From NCBI RefSeq assembly GCF_017873965.1, contig NZ_JAGGKT010000016.1, positions 22,265-86,264 on the forward strand: DNA of 64,000 nt, in the 5' to 3' direction. This document shows, piece after piece, positions 9,184 to 18,208 of this stretch. The notes below the pieces were generated by a model, which made no database searches, was not told where the DNA came from, and saw only the letters and a list, made by a program, of their open reading frames with translations. The stretch's first letter is position 1. Each line of letters opens with the position of its first letter. The position numbers and the translations under genes were made by a program. Origin of the DNA: Ammoniphilus resinae (GTDB lineage Bacteria > Bacillota > Bacilli > Aneurinibacillales > RAOX-1).

Positions 9184-10566
9184 TTAAATGAGCTTGGACA
9201 GAGCCCCTTCGTAGGCTTCCAGTGTACGTTCAACCTCTTTGGCCCCATGAACGGTTGCCATGCTATAGCGGTTTAATGGTTTCGTATAGATTCCTGAGGC
9301 AAGTAGATAGTAGTCCAACTCTTTGCGCAGGGCAAAATTGGATTTTTGCAGATCGCGGTAATTGCTGATCTCTTCCTCTTCAGTAATAACTACATTAAAG
9401 ATAGAGCCCATTCCTACGGTTTGCATCGCTATACCATACTTGGCAAACAGCTTGCGAATTCCTTCCTTTAATTGTTCGGTCACAGCCAGGACATGGTCTA
9501 TTTCCTTTTCCAATACCTCAATCGTCGCTAACCCCGCGGCAAGAATCGTAGGATGTCCGTTATAAGTACCGCTATGAAATAATACGTCCTTCGCACTAGA
9601 CTTATGACTTTGACTGCTGTCGAATACGTCAGATGAAGAGGTAGGGGCACTTTGCATCAAAATATCTTTCTTGCCGCCAATAATCCCAACAGGGAACCCG
9701 CCGCCAACCACCTTGCCCAACGTGGTCAGATCTGGTTTTACTTGAAAAATCGATTGAGCACCTCCTAACCCAAGACGAAAACCGGTCTTCACTTCATCGA
9801 AAATCAATAGGATTCCTAATTCCTCGGTCAGTTTTCGAAGGCCAGTCATAAAAGCGCGATCCGCCGGGATGAACCCGCCCTGAATCGGCTCCATCATGAC
9901 GGCAGCGATTTCATCTTTTCGTTGGCGAAGGATGTCGGCAACAGCTTCTAGATTGTTAAAGGGGAGAATCACCGTATGTTCCGCATGATAAGGATCAACC
10001 CCTTTGGATTCAATTAACGATTTTGGTGCGTGGGCAGGTCCTGCTTCGCTTAAAGTTGGGTTGACGCTTAACAGTACTTGATCATAGCCTCCATGATAAT
10101 GCCCTTCAAACTTAGCGATTTTGTGTTTGCCGGTATAGGCATAAGCCATCCGAATGGCAAGCAGCGTTGCTTCCGTCCCGGAGTTGGTGTAGCGGATCAT
10201 TTCCATACTAGGGTATAGCGATTGGATTTTACGGCCCATTTCCACTTCCAGACGATGGGGGGTGCCAAACAAGAAGGTTCCTTCCTGTTCCATCTGGGTT
10301 TGTATCGCCTGTTTGATAGCAGGGTGTCCGTGGCCAAGCATCAGCGCGCCATAAGAAAGTAAATAATCAATATATTCGTTGCCATCGAGATCATAAAGAT
10401 AAGCGCCGTTTCCACGCTGCATCACGATGGGATAAGGGTCAAAAGCCTTAATATTGGCCGTTACCCCACCAGGCATCACTTTACGGGCTTCTTCAGCAAA
10501 CTGCTTGGATTTTGGGGTTTTCCTGACGTATTCTTGGTAGGCCTCACTTAACATGCTAATGGACAT
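9184..10566 (-). CDS. Class III PLP aminotransferase, glutamate-1-semialdehyde aminomutase-like
   Basis: A PLP enzyme of about 460 residues. The cofactor Lys is in TLGKVVGGGFPVG and the PLP-contacting Asp in LLIFDEVKTGF. The sequence resembles HemL, but a hydrophilic Ser-rich insert (around APTSSSDVFDSSQSHKSS) follows the Lys motif. The gene stands alone beside a TRAP transporter and an RpiR regulator, not in a haem operon, so a catabolic amino-acid transaminase is more likely than haem synthesis. I choose the ATG at 10566 because AGGAG lies 8 nt upstream; a GTG nine bases earlier has none. The substrate is not known. Confidence 0.8.
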   Translation of the reverse strand: MSISMLSEAYQEYVRKTPKSKQFAEEARKVMPGGVTANIKAFDPYPIVMQRGNGAYLYDLDGNEYIDYLLSYGALMLGHGHPAIKQAIQTQMEQEGTFLFGTPHRLEVEMGRKIQSLYPSMEMIRYTNSGTEATLLAIRMAYAYTGKHKIAKFEGHYHGGYDQVLLSVNPTLSEAGPAHAPKSLIESKGVDPYHAEHTVILPFNNLEAVADILRQRKDEIAAVMMEPIQGGFIPADRAFMTGLRKLTEELGILLIFDEVKTGFRLGLGGAQSIFQVKPDLTTLGKVVGGGFPVGIIGGKKDILMQSAPTSSSDVFDSSQSHKSSAKDVLFHSGTYNGHPTILAAGLATIEVLEKEIDHVLAVTEQLKEGIRKLFAKYGIAMQTVGMGSIFNVVITEEEEISNYRDLQKSNFALRKELDYYLLASGIYTKPLNRYSMATVHGAKEVERTLEAYEGALSKLI

Positions 10567-10580
10567 AATACTCACTCCTA

Positions 10581-10620
10581 TGAAATATTATTTTAAAATA
10601 TTAATTAGTATGAAATATAT
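10581..10620. promoter_or_regulatory. AT-rich operator region between aminotransferase and RpiR genes
   Basis: Two direct copies of TGAAATAT (10581 and 10611, 30 bp apart) flank a perfect 12-bp palindrome TATTTTAAAATA (10589-10600). The position, between divergent genes, suits an operator for the neighbouring RpiR-type regulator. This is inference from spacing and symmetry only. Confidence 0.45.
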
Positions 10621-10736
10621 ATTACATTGTATCTTGGTTTTTTCGTTTTGAAAATAGGAAAGTTTCTTGCCTGTTGAATCATCCTGGAAAGTTTTTTATA
10701 ATGAGGCAAACTGTTGTTAATAGAGGAATGGTAAAA

Positions 10737-11603
10737 ATGGACCGGGACAATGTATACCAGTATATCGCGGAAAAGATCCCACAGATGAGCAAATCACAAG
10801 GCAAAATTGCGAAATACATTTTAGAAAATACGCATGCTGTACCCTTCTTTACAGTCGCCAAGCTAGCGCAGAAAGTGGGGGTGAGTGAGGCTACTGTCGT
10901 TCGCTTCGCTACGTCCTTAGACTATTCCGGCTATCCCGAACTGCAGCAGGCGATGCAAAGTTCTGTTCAACAGCAGTTGACGACAACGGAAAGACTGCGA
11001 ATGTCTTCGGTTGCCTATGGGGGAAAAGAACAAGGGGTATACGAAATTTTTCGCGATGATATGGCGAATATCAAATCAACCATGGAAAAGTTAGATGAGG
11101 CAGCTTTTCTTAAGGCAGTTGACCTGCTTCTGCACGCGGAAAAAGTTTATATTTCCGCCAATCGTAGTGCGGTGTCCCTCGGGGTTTTTCTTCAATATTA
11201 TTTAACAATCGTGTTGGGAAATACCGAACAGATCACTTCAGTAGAAGGGATCGGTGAACAACTTTATAAACTTAGTGAGCGTGATGTCGTAATCGGCATC
11301 AGTTTTGCCAGGTATTCCAGCAGCACGATCGAGGCCGTTGCTTTTGCTAAGGAACAGGGGGCGACGACGATTGTGATTACGGACAATTTGCTCTCACCAT
11401 TGATTCCTCACGCCGATGTGATCTTGACCGCTTCCAGTCAAATGCCTACTTTCCTTGATTCCTTTGTTGCTCCACTCAGCTTGATCAACGCGCTGATTAC
11501 TTTTGTTGGAAAAGAGCGGATGAAAGAGGTAGAATCAAGGTTGGATAAGCTAGAGGAAGTTTGGCAGAGATTTGGCGTATTTTATGATAAAGGACGGAAT
11601 TAA
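10737..11603 (+). CDS. MurR/RpiR family transcriptional regulator
   Basis: About 288 residues: an N-terminal HTH_6 domain (TVAKLAQKVGVSEATVVRFATSL) and a C-terminal SIS sugar-phosphate-binding fold (AEKVYISANRSAVSLGVFLQYY, VVIGISFARYSSSTIEAVAFAKEQG). Family members sense phosphosugars or amino-sugar derivatives and mostly repress neighbouring catabolic genes. The ATG at 10737 has GAGGA at 10723-10727, 9 nt upstream, so the longer upstream reading is not needed. It is divergent from the aminotransferase and probably controls it. Confidence 0.85.
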   Translation: MDRDNVYQYIAEKIPQMSKSQGKIAKYILENTHAVPFFTVAKLAQKVGVSEATVVRFATSLDYSGYPELQQAMQSSVQQQLTTTERLRMSSVAYGGKEQGVYEIFRDDMANIKSTMEKLDEAAFLKAVDLLLHAEKVYISANRSAVSLGVFLQYYLTIVLGNTEQITSVEGIGEQLYKLSERDVVIGISFARYSSSTIEAVAFAKEQGATTIVITDNLLSPLIPHADVILTASSQMPTFLDSFVAPLSLINALITFVGKERMKEVESRLDKLEEVWQRFGVFYDKGRN

Positions 11604-11624
11604 GTGTAAGAACGGAGGATCTAA

Positions 11625-12131
11625 ATGGCATTTGAACCGAAAATGGAGCGTAAGGACTTAAAACGCTTTATCAAATTAACCTTCTCGGTTTGTATCCGGG
11701 CGGTTTTTCCTATTTTATTTATGCAACTCTATTTTTTGGACCTGGAAAATGGGGGGATGGGGTTTGTTTGGTTGTTCCTCGCATTGATTGTTGGGTTTTA
11801 CTGTATATATAGACTTTTTGCAATACAAGCATTGAAACAGGTTATTTTTAAAGTGATCCAGGGCCAGTCAGATATGGTTTTAATCTTCTCAAAGGAAGAA
11901 GGACTGAAAAGACTGCGGCGAATTGTGATATCTACCTTAATCACGATGGGATGTTTTATTTTTATTATTTATAATTCCGTACATGCGAACAATCAAGTTT
12001 TCGGCTGGACCTTCGGTGTTCTGTTGCTGCTTACGGCATTCTTCCTTTCCATTTCCCATGTGTATTCTAGGTATATGATTGAAAAGGGTAGAGAGTATTT
12101 AGAACAGATTCAAAAGCAAGGAGTAGGGTAA
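11625..12131 (+). CDS. Hypothetical membrane protein (about four TM helices)
   Basis: A 168-residue protein I do not recognise. It has four hydrophobic stretches, around residues 20-40, 45-65, 100-120 and 125-145, with a basic cytoplasmic-looking loop (KEEGLKRLRR) in the middle and a charged C-terminus. The start ATG has CGGAGG 8 nt upstream. It follows the RpiR gene after 21 nt and is probably co-transcribed with it. Confidence 0.6.
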   Translation: MAFEPKMERKDLKRFIKLTFSVCIRAVFPILFMQLYFLDLENGGMGFVWLFLALIVGFYCIYRLFAIQALKQVIFKVIQGQSDMVLIFSKEEGLKRLRRIVISTLITMGCFIFIIYNSVHANNQVFGWTFGVLLLLTAFFLSISHVYSRYMIEKGREYLEQIQKQGVG

Positions 12132-12212
12132 CAAACAGGGGCTGTACAAGATAGATCAGAATAGGTACAATAGTCAGTAGGTTCCAAATGATGGCAAAGG
12201 GGTTGTTTAAAT

Positions 12213-12719
12213 ATGGCTAAAGTAGCATTTCTACTAGCGAATAACTTTGAGGATTCCGAGATGAAAAATCCTTACGACGCGGTGAAAGAAGCCGGTCATG
12301 AAGCGGTCATCGTCGGAGCGGAAAAAGGTGCAGAAATCAAAGGGAAAAAAGGAACAGTTTCCTATACAAGCGATGTATCCATCAATGATATAAAGGCTGC
12401 CGACTTTGATGCTGTCGTGATTCCTGGAGGATCTTCACCTGAAGGTGTTCGTGTTCAGGATCAAATGGTGCAATTTGTGAAAGAAGCGAATGACCAAGGT
12501 AAAGCGATTGCTGGGATCTGTCATGGTCCACAGGTCATGATCAGCGCTGATATTCTGAAAGGTAAAAAGACGACTTGCTTTGTCGGCATTCGTGACGATG
12601 TGAAGCTTGCAGGCGCTGAGTATTTGGACGAAGAAGTAGTTGTGGACGGCAACTTGATCACTTCTAGAACGCCAAAGGACGAGCCTGCATTCATCCGCGA
12701 AATTTTAAACAAGCTGTAG
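12213..12719 (+). CDS. DJ-1/PfpI family protein (type 1 glutamine amidotransferase-like)
   Basis: 168 residues, full length for the PfpI/YhbO group. The nucleophile elbow AGICHGPQV carries the conserved Cys followed by His, and a Glu early in the chain (residues 14-17, EDSEMKNPYD) matches the partner acidic residue. Family members are reported as proteases, chaperones or deglycases acting on glycated proteins; the exact activity is disputed, so I assign only the family. It stands alone with a terminator right after it. Confidence 0.85.
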   Translation: MAKVAFLLANNFEDSEMKNPYDAVKEAGHEAVIVGAEKGAEIKGKKGTVSYTSDVSINDIKAADFDAVVIPGGSSPEGVRVQDQMVQFVKEANDQGKAIAGICHGPQVMISADILKGKKTTCFVGIRDDVKLAGAEYLDEEVVVDGNLITSRTPKDEPAFIREILNKL

Positions 12720-12725
12720 TAACCT

Positions 12726-12753
12726 AAAAAGGCATCCCTTGTGGGTGCCTTTT
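12726..12753. terminator. Bidirectional terminator
   Basis: AAAGGCATCCC, loop TTGT, GGGTGCCTTT, between the convergent PfpI and histidine kinase genes. Confidence 0.85.
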
Positions 12754-12779
12754 GTACGTTCTAACAACTTTTCACGCGT

Positions 12780-14810
12780 TCACCGATCATTCCTTCGATA
12801 AGGCAATCTCACCTCAACTGTTGTTCCTTTTCCGACTTCACTTCGGAAATCAATCCATCCCCGATGCTCGCGAATAATTTTTTGGCATACTGTCAATCCA
12901 AGTCCCGTTCCTTTTTCCTTCAAACTATAGAAGGGCTGTCCCAATTTCTTAATTTTGTCCGGGGAAATTCCAATTCCTTGATCCTGAATCGTAATTAATA
13001 GATTCTGCTCGTCTTCTCGCTGAGCGGTCAAACGAATCTCACCGTCGTGGTCCATAGCTTCAATCGCATTTTTCACAAGGTTGATAAAGACCTGTTTAAT
13101 TTGATTTTCCACACAGGTGATCAGCGGAAGGTTTGGCTCGCTCTCTACAATCAGCTCGATCTTATTAAGTAAAGCTTGCGGATAGAGAAGGGTCGATACC
13201 TGCTCAAGCAGTATCCATATCTGAATTTCTTTAATTTCAGAGATTTGCGGTTTAGCTAGACAGAGAAATTCATTGGTGATTCCTTCCATCCGTTCTAACT
13301 CGCCGTACATCACATCGATATAGTAAGGATGATCTTCTTCCGTTTTCATCATTTGCATAAAGCCCTTTAGGGTTGTTAAAGGATTGCGGATTTCATGGGC
13401 AATCCCTGCAGCCAGTTCCCCTACAACAGATAGCTTTTCCGAGTTGCGCAGCAGATTCTCCGTTTCTTTCCGCTCGGTCACATCCCGGCTAATGACTACA
13501 AATTTTTCTACCTCACCAGAGCCTGTGAGGATCGGCACATAGTTGGATTCCAACCAAACGTAGTGTCCGTCTTTGTGTAAAAAACGGTATTCGAGGGTTG
13601 ATGAACCTTTTTTTGCAAGGGATTCCCGCCATAGCTGAACAACTCTTGGTGTATCCTCGTGATGGATAAATGGCACTACATTTTTTCCAAGGAATTCCTC
13701 TGGGGTAAGCCCTAGAATTGGCAAATGGGAAGGGGAAACATACAGGGTATCGCCGTTAACGCTTAACATCGCAATCAGATCGGATGAATGCTCAGCAATA
13801 AGGCGATACTGCGCCTCACTTCTGCGCAGTTTCTCTTCCATTAGCTTCTTCTCCGTGATATCCCGGTAAACAACCGAATAGCCAATCAGTTGATTAGAAC
13901 GATCATAGATCGTTGCAGCAGAAGCAAAAACCGTACAGATCGAACCATCTTTTTTAACCCGATCCGCTTCGTAGTGGATGACTGGCCTTCCTTGTGTGGT
14001 CAGATTGTGAAGGGCAGAGGAGAATTGTTGATCATCGCTGGGAATAACAGGGACTGGTTTCCTAAAAATTTCCTCTGCCTTCCACCCAAATAGGCGCTCA
14101 AAAGCAGGGTTTACTTTTACAATCATCGTTTCTTTATCTAAGAGAATAATGGGATCTGCGTTGTGGGTGATATAGGATTCCAGTTGCTCAGTGGCCTCAC
14201 GCCAATGCTGAACTGTTTCTTCTAACTGTTTTTGTGATTGATGAAGTTTAAGGGTAGTAGCTTGGGCGTTTCGAAGCGATTCAGCAAGGTGATAGACGAG
14301 AACTCCTCCGAGCAAGAAGGCAACATCATACCCCACCCAAAAAGTCCATTCCGTTCGACCAGAAGTGTGTGAAAGAATGAGAGGGACCATGATCATCGTG
14401 CTGAGGTTCATCGCTATCCACTGATTTTTTTTGGAATGTATGATAGAGGAAATAAGCAGAGAAACCACGATGACAAGAAGGATGATGGCAATCGCTTCCG
14501 GAAAGGTGGTCATCTGACTTGACCAAAATAATCGGACAATTATCAACACGACTCCAGAAGACACCACCGAAACCCAACCGCCGTATAAGGCAGCTAGCAG
14601 CATTGGAAGGTGGCGCAGGTCAACTACCCCCAAATCAAATTCAAAGCGGAACAACATCAATACAGCACTCGCGGCACCATAACTAACCCCTAAAAATATT
14701 CGCTTTTTAACGGTGGTGTTTTTGTCGATCGGTTCTTTACAAATAAAGTAATGGATAACAAATAAAAAGGATAGGAGAATGGAAATATTCACACATAAAT
14801 CTTTCAACAT
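12780..14810 (-). CDS. Membrane sensor histidine kinase with 5TM-LYT and two PAS domains
   Basis: 676 residues. The N-terminal ~190 residues hold about six hydrophobic segments, including the 5TMR-LYT-type stretch LPMLLAALYGGWVSVVSSG. A short coiled coil then leads into two PAS/PAC domains (about 210-330 and 335-455). The HisKA H-box ELAAGIAHEIRNPLTTLKGF and the HATPase N, G1 and G2 boxes (KNAIEA, DQGIGIS, GTGLGLTVCQKI) follow. The layout resembles sporulation-type kinases (KinB/KinE-like) that feed a phosphorelay. No response regulator is adjacent, so it is an orphan kinase. What it senses is not known. Confidence 0.88.
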   Translation of the reverse strand: MLKDLCVNISILLSFLFVIHYFICKEPIDKNTTVKKRIFLGVSYGAASAVLMLFRFEFDLGVVDLRHLPMLLAALYGGWVSVVSSGVVLIIVRLFWSSQMTTFPEAIAIILLVIVVSLLISSIIHSKKNQWIAMNLSTMIMVPLILSHTSGRTEWTFWVGYDVAFLLGGVLVYHLAESLRNAQATTLKLHQSQKQLEETVQHWREATEQLESYITHNADPIILLDKETMIVKVNPAFERLFGWKAEEIFRKPVPVIPSDDQQFSSALHNLTTQGRPVIHYEADRVKKDGSICTVFASAATIYDRSNQLIGYSVVYRDITEKKLMEEKLRRSEAQYRLIAEHSSDLIAMLSVNGDTLYVSPSHLPILGLTPEEFLGKNVVPFIHHEDTPRVVQLWRESLAKKGSSTLEYRFLHKDGHYVWLESNYVPILTGSGEVEKFVVISRDVTERKETENLLRNSEKLSVVGELAAGIAHEIRNPLTTLKGFMQMMKTEEDHPYYIDVMYGELERMEGITNEFLCLAKPQISEIKEIQIWILLEQVSTLLYPQALLNKIELIVESEPNLPLITCVENQIKQVFINLVKNAIEAMDHDGEIRLTAQREDEQNLLITIQDQGIGISPDKIKKLGQPFYSLKEKGTGLGLTVCQKIIREHRGWIDFRSEVGKGTTVEVRLPYRRNDR

Positions 14811-15021
14811 AATGTATTCCCTCTACATTCAAAATTTTGGCTATATATTACAATTGTAAAATTTTATTTGCTATACGTCACTAGTTATTTTCACATCAAA
14901 ATAAAAAATTATGGAAAGAGGGGGAGTTTTGTCGAAGATCCATTGTGGGTGGGGAGTTCAATTTAATTCAAGGCGGGTATATACTAGGAAGTAATAAATA
15001 ACAGATAAAGGCTGGTTGGAG

Positions 15022-16341
15022 ATGGAGAAAAATTCAATAGAAAAATTTGGGCTGGAACCTGTCCCTGAAGATCAGAAGACAACCCGCTGGTATGAATTTG
15101 CAATTATCCAATTCTCTTTTTCGGCGAACGCAGGAAACTTCTTAGTGCCAGCGCTTGCCGTACTTCAAGGCGGCCTTTCCATGGGCTGGGCGTTATTATC
15201 TACGTTGATTGGTGCGGGCATGGCTTATTTGATGGTTTCCCTAATGTCCTATTCTGGGGCACAATATGGGATCCCTGCGCAATTTGCGATGAGAGCGATG
15301 CTCGGGGTAAAAGGTGCCCGGTATGTCTCATCACCAGCCCGATGTATGACGTCACTATATTGGTTTTCTGTGCAAATTGTCGGGGGTACCCTGATGATCC
15401 AGGCGCTTTCTGAACAGATGTGGAAAGTGGAACTGCCCTTTTTACCTGTTAGTCTTACCCTTGCTTTCTGTATGTCCATACTCGCGGTGGTCGGTTTTGA
15501 TGCCGTTAAAAATATCACCAGATATGGCCTTCCATTGCTAACTTTAGGGTCTGTCACATTCCTTTATGTGTTTATTACATCACCTGCAGAAAACTTTATG
15601 TTCACCAACGTTTGGAATTCTCAAAGCGCAACAAATACATGGACAGCCAAAGTTTTCTTTGCCGGACTGGCATTTATCCAGTATATACCCGGGTCAGCCA
15701 GCTCCGCCGATTTAGCTCGATATGCCAAATCAGCAAAAGAAGCCCATTGGGGACTCCTGCTTGGTAATGCCTTGGGCTTTTTGGTAACGGCTATAATTGC
15801 CACTTACGCGGCAGCCGCTTCCGGGGATTGGAATCCTTATGTGGCTGTTTATCAAGCAACATCCTCCATTCCGGCATTGTTAATCATCTTTTCCTCCGGA
15901 ATGCTGGCTATGGTTATTATCAACATGTTTAACGCATATTCAGGCGGATTTAGTTTGTTGAATTCTTTTCCCGGCCTGGGAAGAATCCGCAGCACCCTTT
16001 ATTTTTGCATCGTGGCCACCGTACTTGGGTGTTTTCCAACGATTGTTGAAGAGGCCAAGGAGTATATCTCTGTTCTTGGGTACTTGATTGCACCCGTAAT
16101 TGGCGTAGTTGGCGCAGATTTTCTAGTGATAAAGAAAAGAAAGATCGACCTCAGCGTATTGACCGGATCGTATACCTATAATCAGCGGGGCATTACCATG
16201 ATATTTATAGGAACATTTCTGGCATTTGTGCTCCCGGCATCATGGATCCCTGGTGTTATCGCCTTTTTTGTCTCGGGTGTCGGGTATTGTGTGTGGACTA
16301 TCGCCGTTTCTAGGCCAAAGCCTTCAGTGATCGAAGGGTGA
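15022..16341 (+). CDS. NCS1 family purine/cytosine/hydantoin permease
   Basis: About 439 residues with roughly 12 hydrophobic helices. The opening pattern (GLEPVPEDQKTTRWYEFAII followed by SFSANAGNFLVP) and the SSADLARYAK stretch are typical of the CodB-like branch. It imports a nucleobase or related ring compound with a cation. ATG at 15022 is preferred, since AAAGG lies about 10 nt upstream, whereas TTG at 15016 is too close to it. It stands alone, so the substrate cannot be inferred from neighbours. Confidence 0.85.
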   Translation: MEKNSIEKFGLEPVPEDQKTTRWYEFAIIQFSFSANAGNFLVPALAVLQGGLSMGWALLSTLIGAGMAYLMVSLMSYSGAQYGIPAQFAMRAMLGVKGARYVSSPARCMTSLYWFSVQIVGGTLMIQALSEQMWKVELPFLPVSLTLAFCMSILAVVGFDAVKNITRYGLPLLTLGSVTFLYVFITSPAENFMFTNVWNSQSATNTWTAKVFFAGLAFIQYIPGSASSADLARYAKSAKEAHWGLLLGNALGFLVTAIIATYAAAASGDWNPYVAVYQATSSIPALLIIFSSGMLAMVIINMFNAYSGGFSLLNSFPGLGRIRSTLYFCIVATVLGCFPTIVEEAKEYISVLGYLIAPVIGVVGADFLVIKKRKIDLSVLTGSYTYNQRGITMIFIGTFLAFVLPASWIPGVIAFFVSGVGYCVWTIAVSRPKPSVIEG

Positions 16342-16351
16342 GGGAGAATAT

Positions 16352-16396
16352 GGGGGGCGGCCCCCCAACCCTCGGCCGGCCGTTTTCTCCGGGTTG
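16352..16396 (+). terminator. GC-rich hairpins after the permease
   Basis: GGGGGGCGGCCCCCC (16352-16366) is followed closely by CGGCCGGCCG and TTTT. Either or both could terminate the permease transcript before the 52-bp repeat arrays begin. Confidence 0.5.
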
Positions 16397-16490
16397 TGTG
16401 GAAGGAACATGTGAAAGAGAGAAGAGTTTTGTTGGAGAGGTATGGTAGATTAGTGAGAACAATAAGCTAGTTTACTAATATCGAAATCCA

Positions 16491-17027
16491 AGGCTATTCC
16501 TGACTCGATTAGGTAGAAAACCTGGTTAGTTGTCGGGCAACGAGGCTATATCTGACACGATTAGGTAGAAAACCTGGTTAGTTGTCAGGAAAGGAGGCTA
16601 TATCTGACTCGATTAGGTAGAAAACCTAGTTAGTTGTCAGGCAACGAGGCTATTCCTGACACGATTAGGTAGAAAACCTAGTTAGTTGTCAGGCAACGAG
16701 GCTATATCTGACACGATTAGGTAGAAAACCTGGTTAGTTGTCAGGCAACGAGGCTATATCTGACACGATTAGGTAGAAAACCTGGTTAGTTGTCAGACAA
16801 CGAGGCTATTTCTGACACGATTTGGTAGAAAACCTAGTTAGTTGTCAGGCAACGAGGTTATTTCTGACACGATTAGGTAGAAAACCTAGTTAGTTGTCAG
16901 GCAACGAGGTTATTTCAGACACGATTAAGTAGAAAGCCTAGTTAGTTGTCAGGCAACGAGGTTATTTCTGACACGATTAGGTAGAAAACTTAGTTAGTTG
17001 TCAGGCAACGAGGCTATTTCTGAACAG
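16491..17027. repeat. Tandem repeat array A: ten 52-bp units
   Basis: Units start at 16501, 16553, 16605, 16657, 16709, 16761, 16813, 16865, 16917 and 16969, exactly 52 bp apart. Each carries nested dyads: outer CTGACA and TGTCAG, inner TAGGT and ACCTA around AGAAA, giving a 37-nt hairpin and a 15-nt spacer (GCAACGAGGCTATAT type). Copies differ by a few bases. No open reading frame runs through it and there are no unique spacers. It is adjacent to array B, which has the same period but a different sequence. Confidence 0.95.
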
Positions 17028-17055
17028 GCTTTTATTAAGTTCTCAAAAGGGAATG

Positions 17056-17517
17056 GAATCGGACTGACCCCCAAGGCTCCCGCCCGGCAGAGTCCGAATC
17101 AACCCCGGATTCGGACTGAACTCCTAGACTCCTGCCCAGCAGAGTCCGAATCAACCCCGGATTCGGACTGAAACCCAAGGCTCCCGCCCGGCAGAGTCCG
17201 AATCAACCCCGGATTCGGACTGAAACCCAAGGCTCCCGCCCGGCAGAGTCCGAATCAGCCTCGGATTCGGACTGAAACCCAAGGCTCCCGCCCGGCAGAG
17301 TCCGAATCAACCCCGGATTCGGACTGACCCCCAAGACTTCCGCCCAGCAGAGTCCGAATCAACCACGAATTCGGACTGACCCCCAAGACTTCTGCCCGGC
17401 AGAGTCCGAATCGACCCGGGATTCGGACTGAACCCCAAGACTTCCGCCCGGCAGAGTCCGAATTAGCTCCGGATTCGGACTGAACCCCAAGACTTCTGCC
17501 CGGCAGAGTCCGAATCA
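17056..17517. repeat. Tandem repeat array B: nine 52-bp units
   Basis: GGACTGA recurs at 17061, 17113, 17165, 17217, 17269, 17321, 17373, 17425 and 17477, always 52 bp apart. Each unit has 10-bp arms, GATTCGGACT and AGTCCGAATC, around a 25-nt GC-rich loop. The same arms occur in array D 25 kb away, with a different loop of the same length. The array ends within five bases of the Dabb gene stop codon, so it may also act in its 3' end. Confidence 0.95.
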
Positions 17518-17521
17518 AATC

Positions 17522-17815
17522 CTAGTGCTCAAAATCCACAACAATAATGTCAACTAATCCAATTTCTCTTAGGAAAGCAACTACTTCCTGGTGCTTCGGA
17601 TGTGGGCCGTACGCTTCCAAAGAAGCCTTGTCCTCAAAGCGAACAGACAAGCCCACTTCGAACCCTTGGCTTCTCTCACAGAAATTATGGCCAGCCTGCA
17701 GATCAACGATTCCGCTGATTTGTCCTTGAAGCCCTTTTAACCGCTGGATGGCTTCGTTCTTTTGCTCACCCGTTGTACTAGTTCCAAACTTTAGAATAAC
17801 TAAATGCTCAACCAT
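17522..17815 (-). CDS. Dabb family (stress-responsive A/B barrel) protein
   Basis: 97 residues forming one dimeric alpha-beta barrel domain, opening VEHLVILKFGTSTT and ending VDIIVVDFEH, with the family-typical PHPKHQEVVAFL segment. Function is unknown in most bacteria; members are small dimeric proteins, some of them enzymes. ATG at 17815 has AAAGGAGG about 7 nt upstream. It is monocistronic. Confidence 0.82.
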   Translation of the reverse strand: MVEHLVILKFGTSTTGEQKNEAIQRLKGLQGQISGIVDLQAGHNFCERSQGFEVGLSVRFEDKASLEAYGPHPKHQEVVAFLREIGLVDIIVVDFEH

Positions 17816-17937
17816 GAAAATTCCTCCTTTATTTATCACTCATCTCCTATCTTATATCAGAATGAAATTGTAAACTACCCAGGTGCTAAACTTTCCTTTG
17901 CGGGAGATACTAGTAAGCGGAAAGGAGGGATGAACAA

Positions 17938-18063
17938 ACGGCGAAGAAGCAAAAGGGAGTAGGTAACCTTGAGCAGACAGTTGAAGCAGATGATTTGACC
18001 TCAACAATGGTCGACACGGAGATTGGTCCACGAAACAAGAAGAAAAATAAGAAAATGAAATAA
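17938..18063 (+). CDS. Possible small Lys-rich protein with ACG in place of a start codon
   Basis: A strong ribosome site, AAAGGAGGG (17921-17929), is followed 8 nt later by ACG at 17938. From there a 41-codon frame (AKKQKGVGNLEQT ... NKKKNKKMK) runs to TAA at 18061-18063 and is followed at once by a terminator. The ATG at 17930 touches the ribosome site and gives only 10 codons. The peptide has the hydrophilic, Lys-rich tail of small Bacillales proteins such as YuzL, but I cannot claim homology. Either ACG is a real non-canonical start, or the ATG start has mutated, or there is a sequence error. Confidence 0.4.
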   Translation, partial: TAKKQKGVGNLEQTVEADDLTSTMVDTEIGPRNKKKNKKMK

Positions 18064-18081
18064 ATGAATAGTTGAAAATGG

Positions 18082-18106
18082 AGGCTGCCTCAATGGTGGC
18101 CTTTTT
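18082..18106 (+). terminator. Terminator after the small Lys-rich ORF
   Basis: AGGCTGCC, loop TCAAT, GGTGGCCT (two wobble pairs), then TTTTT. Its position 20 nt after the small frame supports that frame being a transcribed gene. Confidence 0.7.
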
Positions 18107-18208
18107 CTATTCATCGAATTCTCACAACAAAACATACTATCACTTCAGAAAATATAGTAAAATAAAACAAGAAACAACAGAAAACTACAAAGAGTGGGAG
18201 TGTTAAAC

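Noticed and set aside
16491..17517. CRISPR array
   Set aside because: The 52-bp units repeat as a whole, including the stretch between dyads, so there are no unique spacers. No cas genes are in the window. The same holds for arrays C, D and E.
17255..17518. Minus-strand reading frame in array B
   Set aside because: Same artefact: a Gly/Ser-rich repeat peptide with no ribosome site, wholly inside the array.
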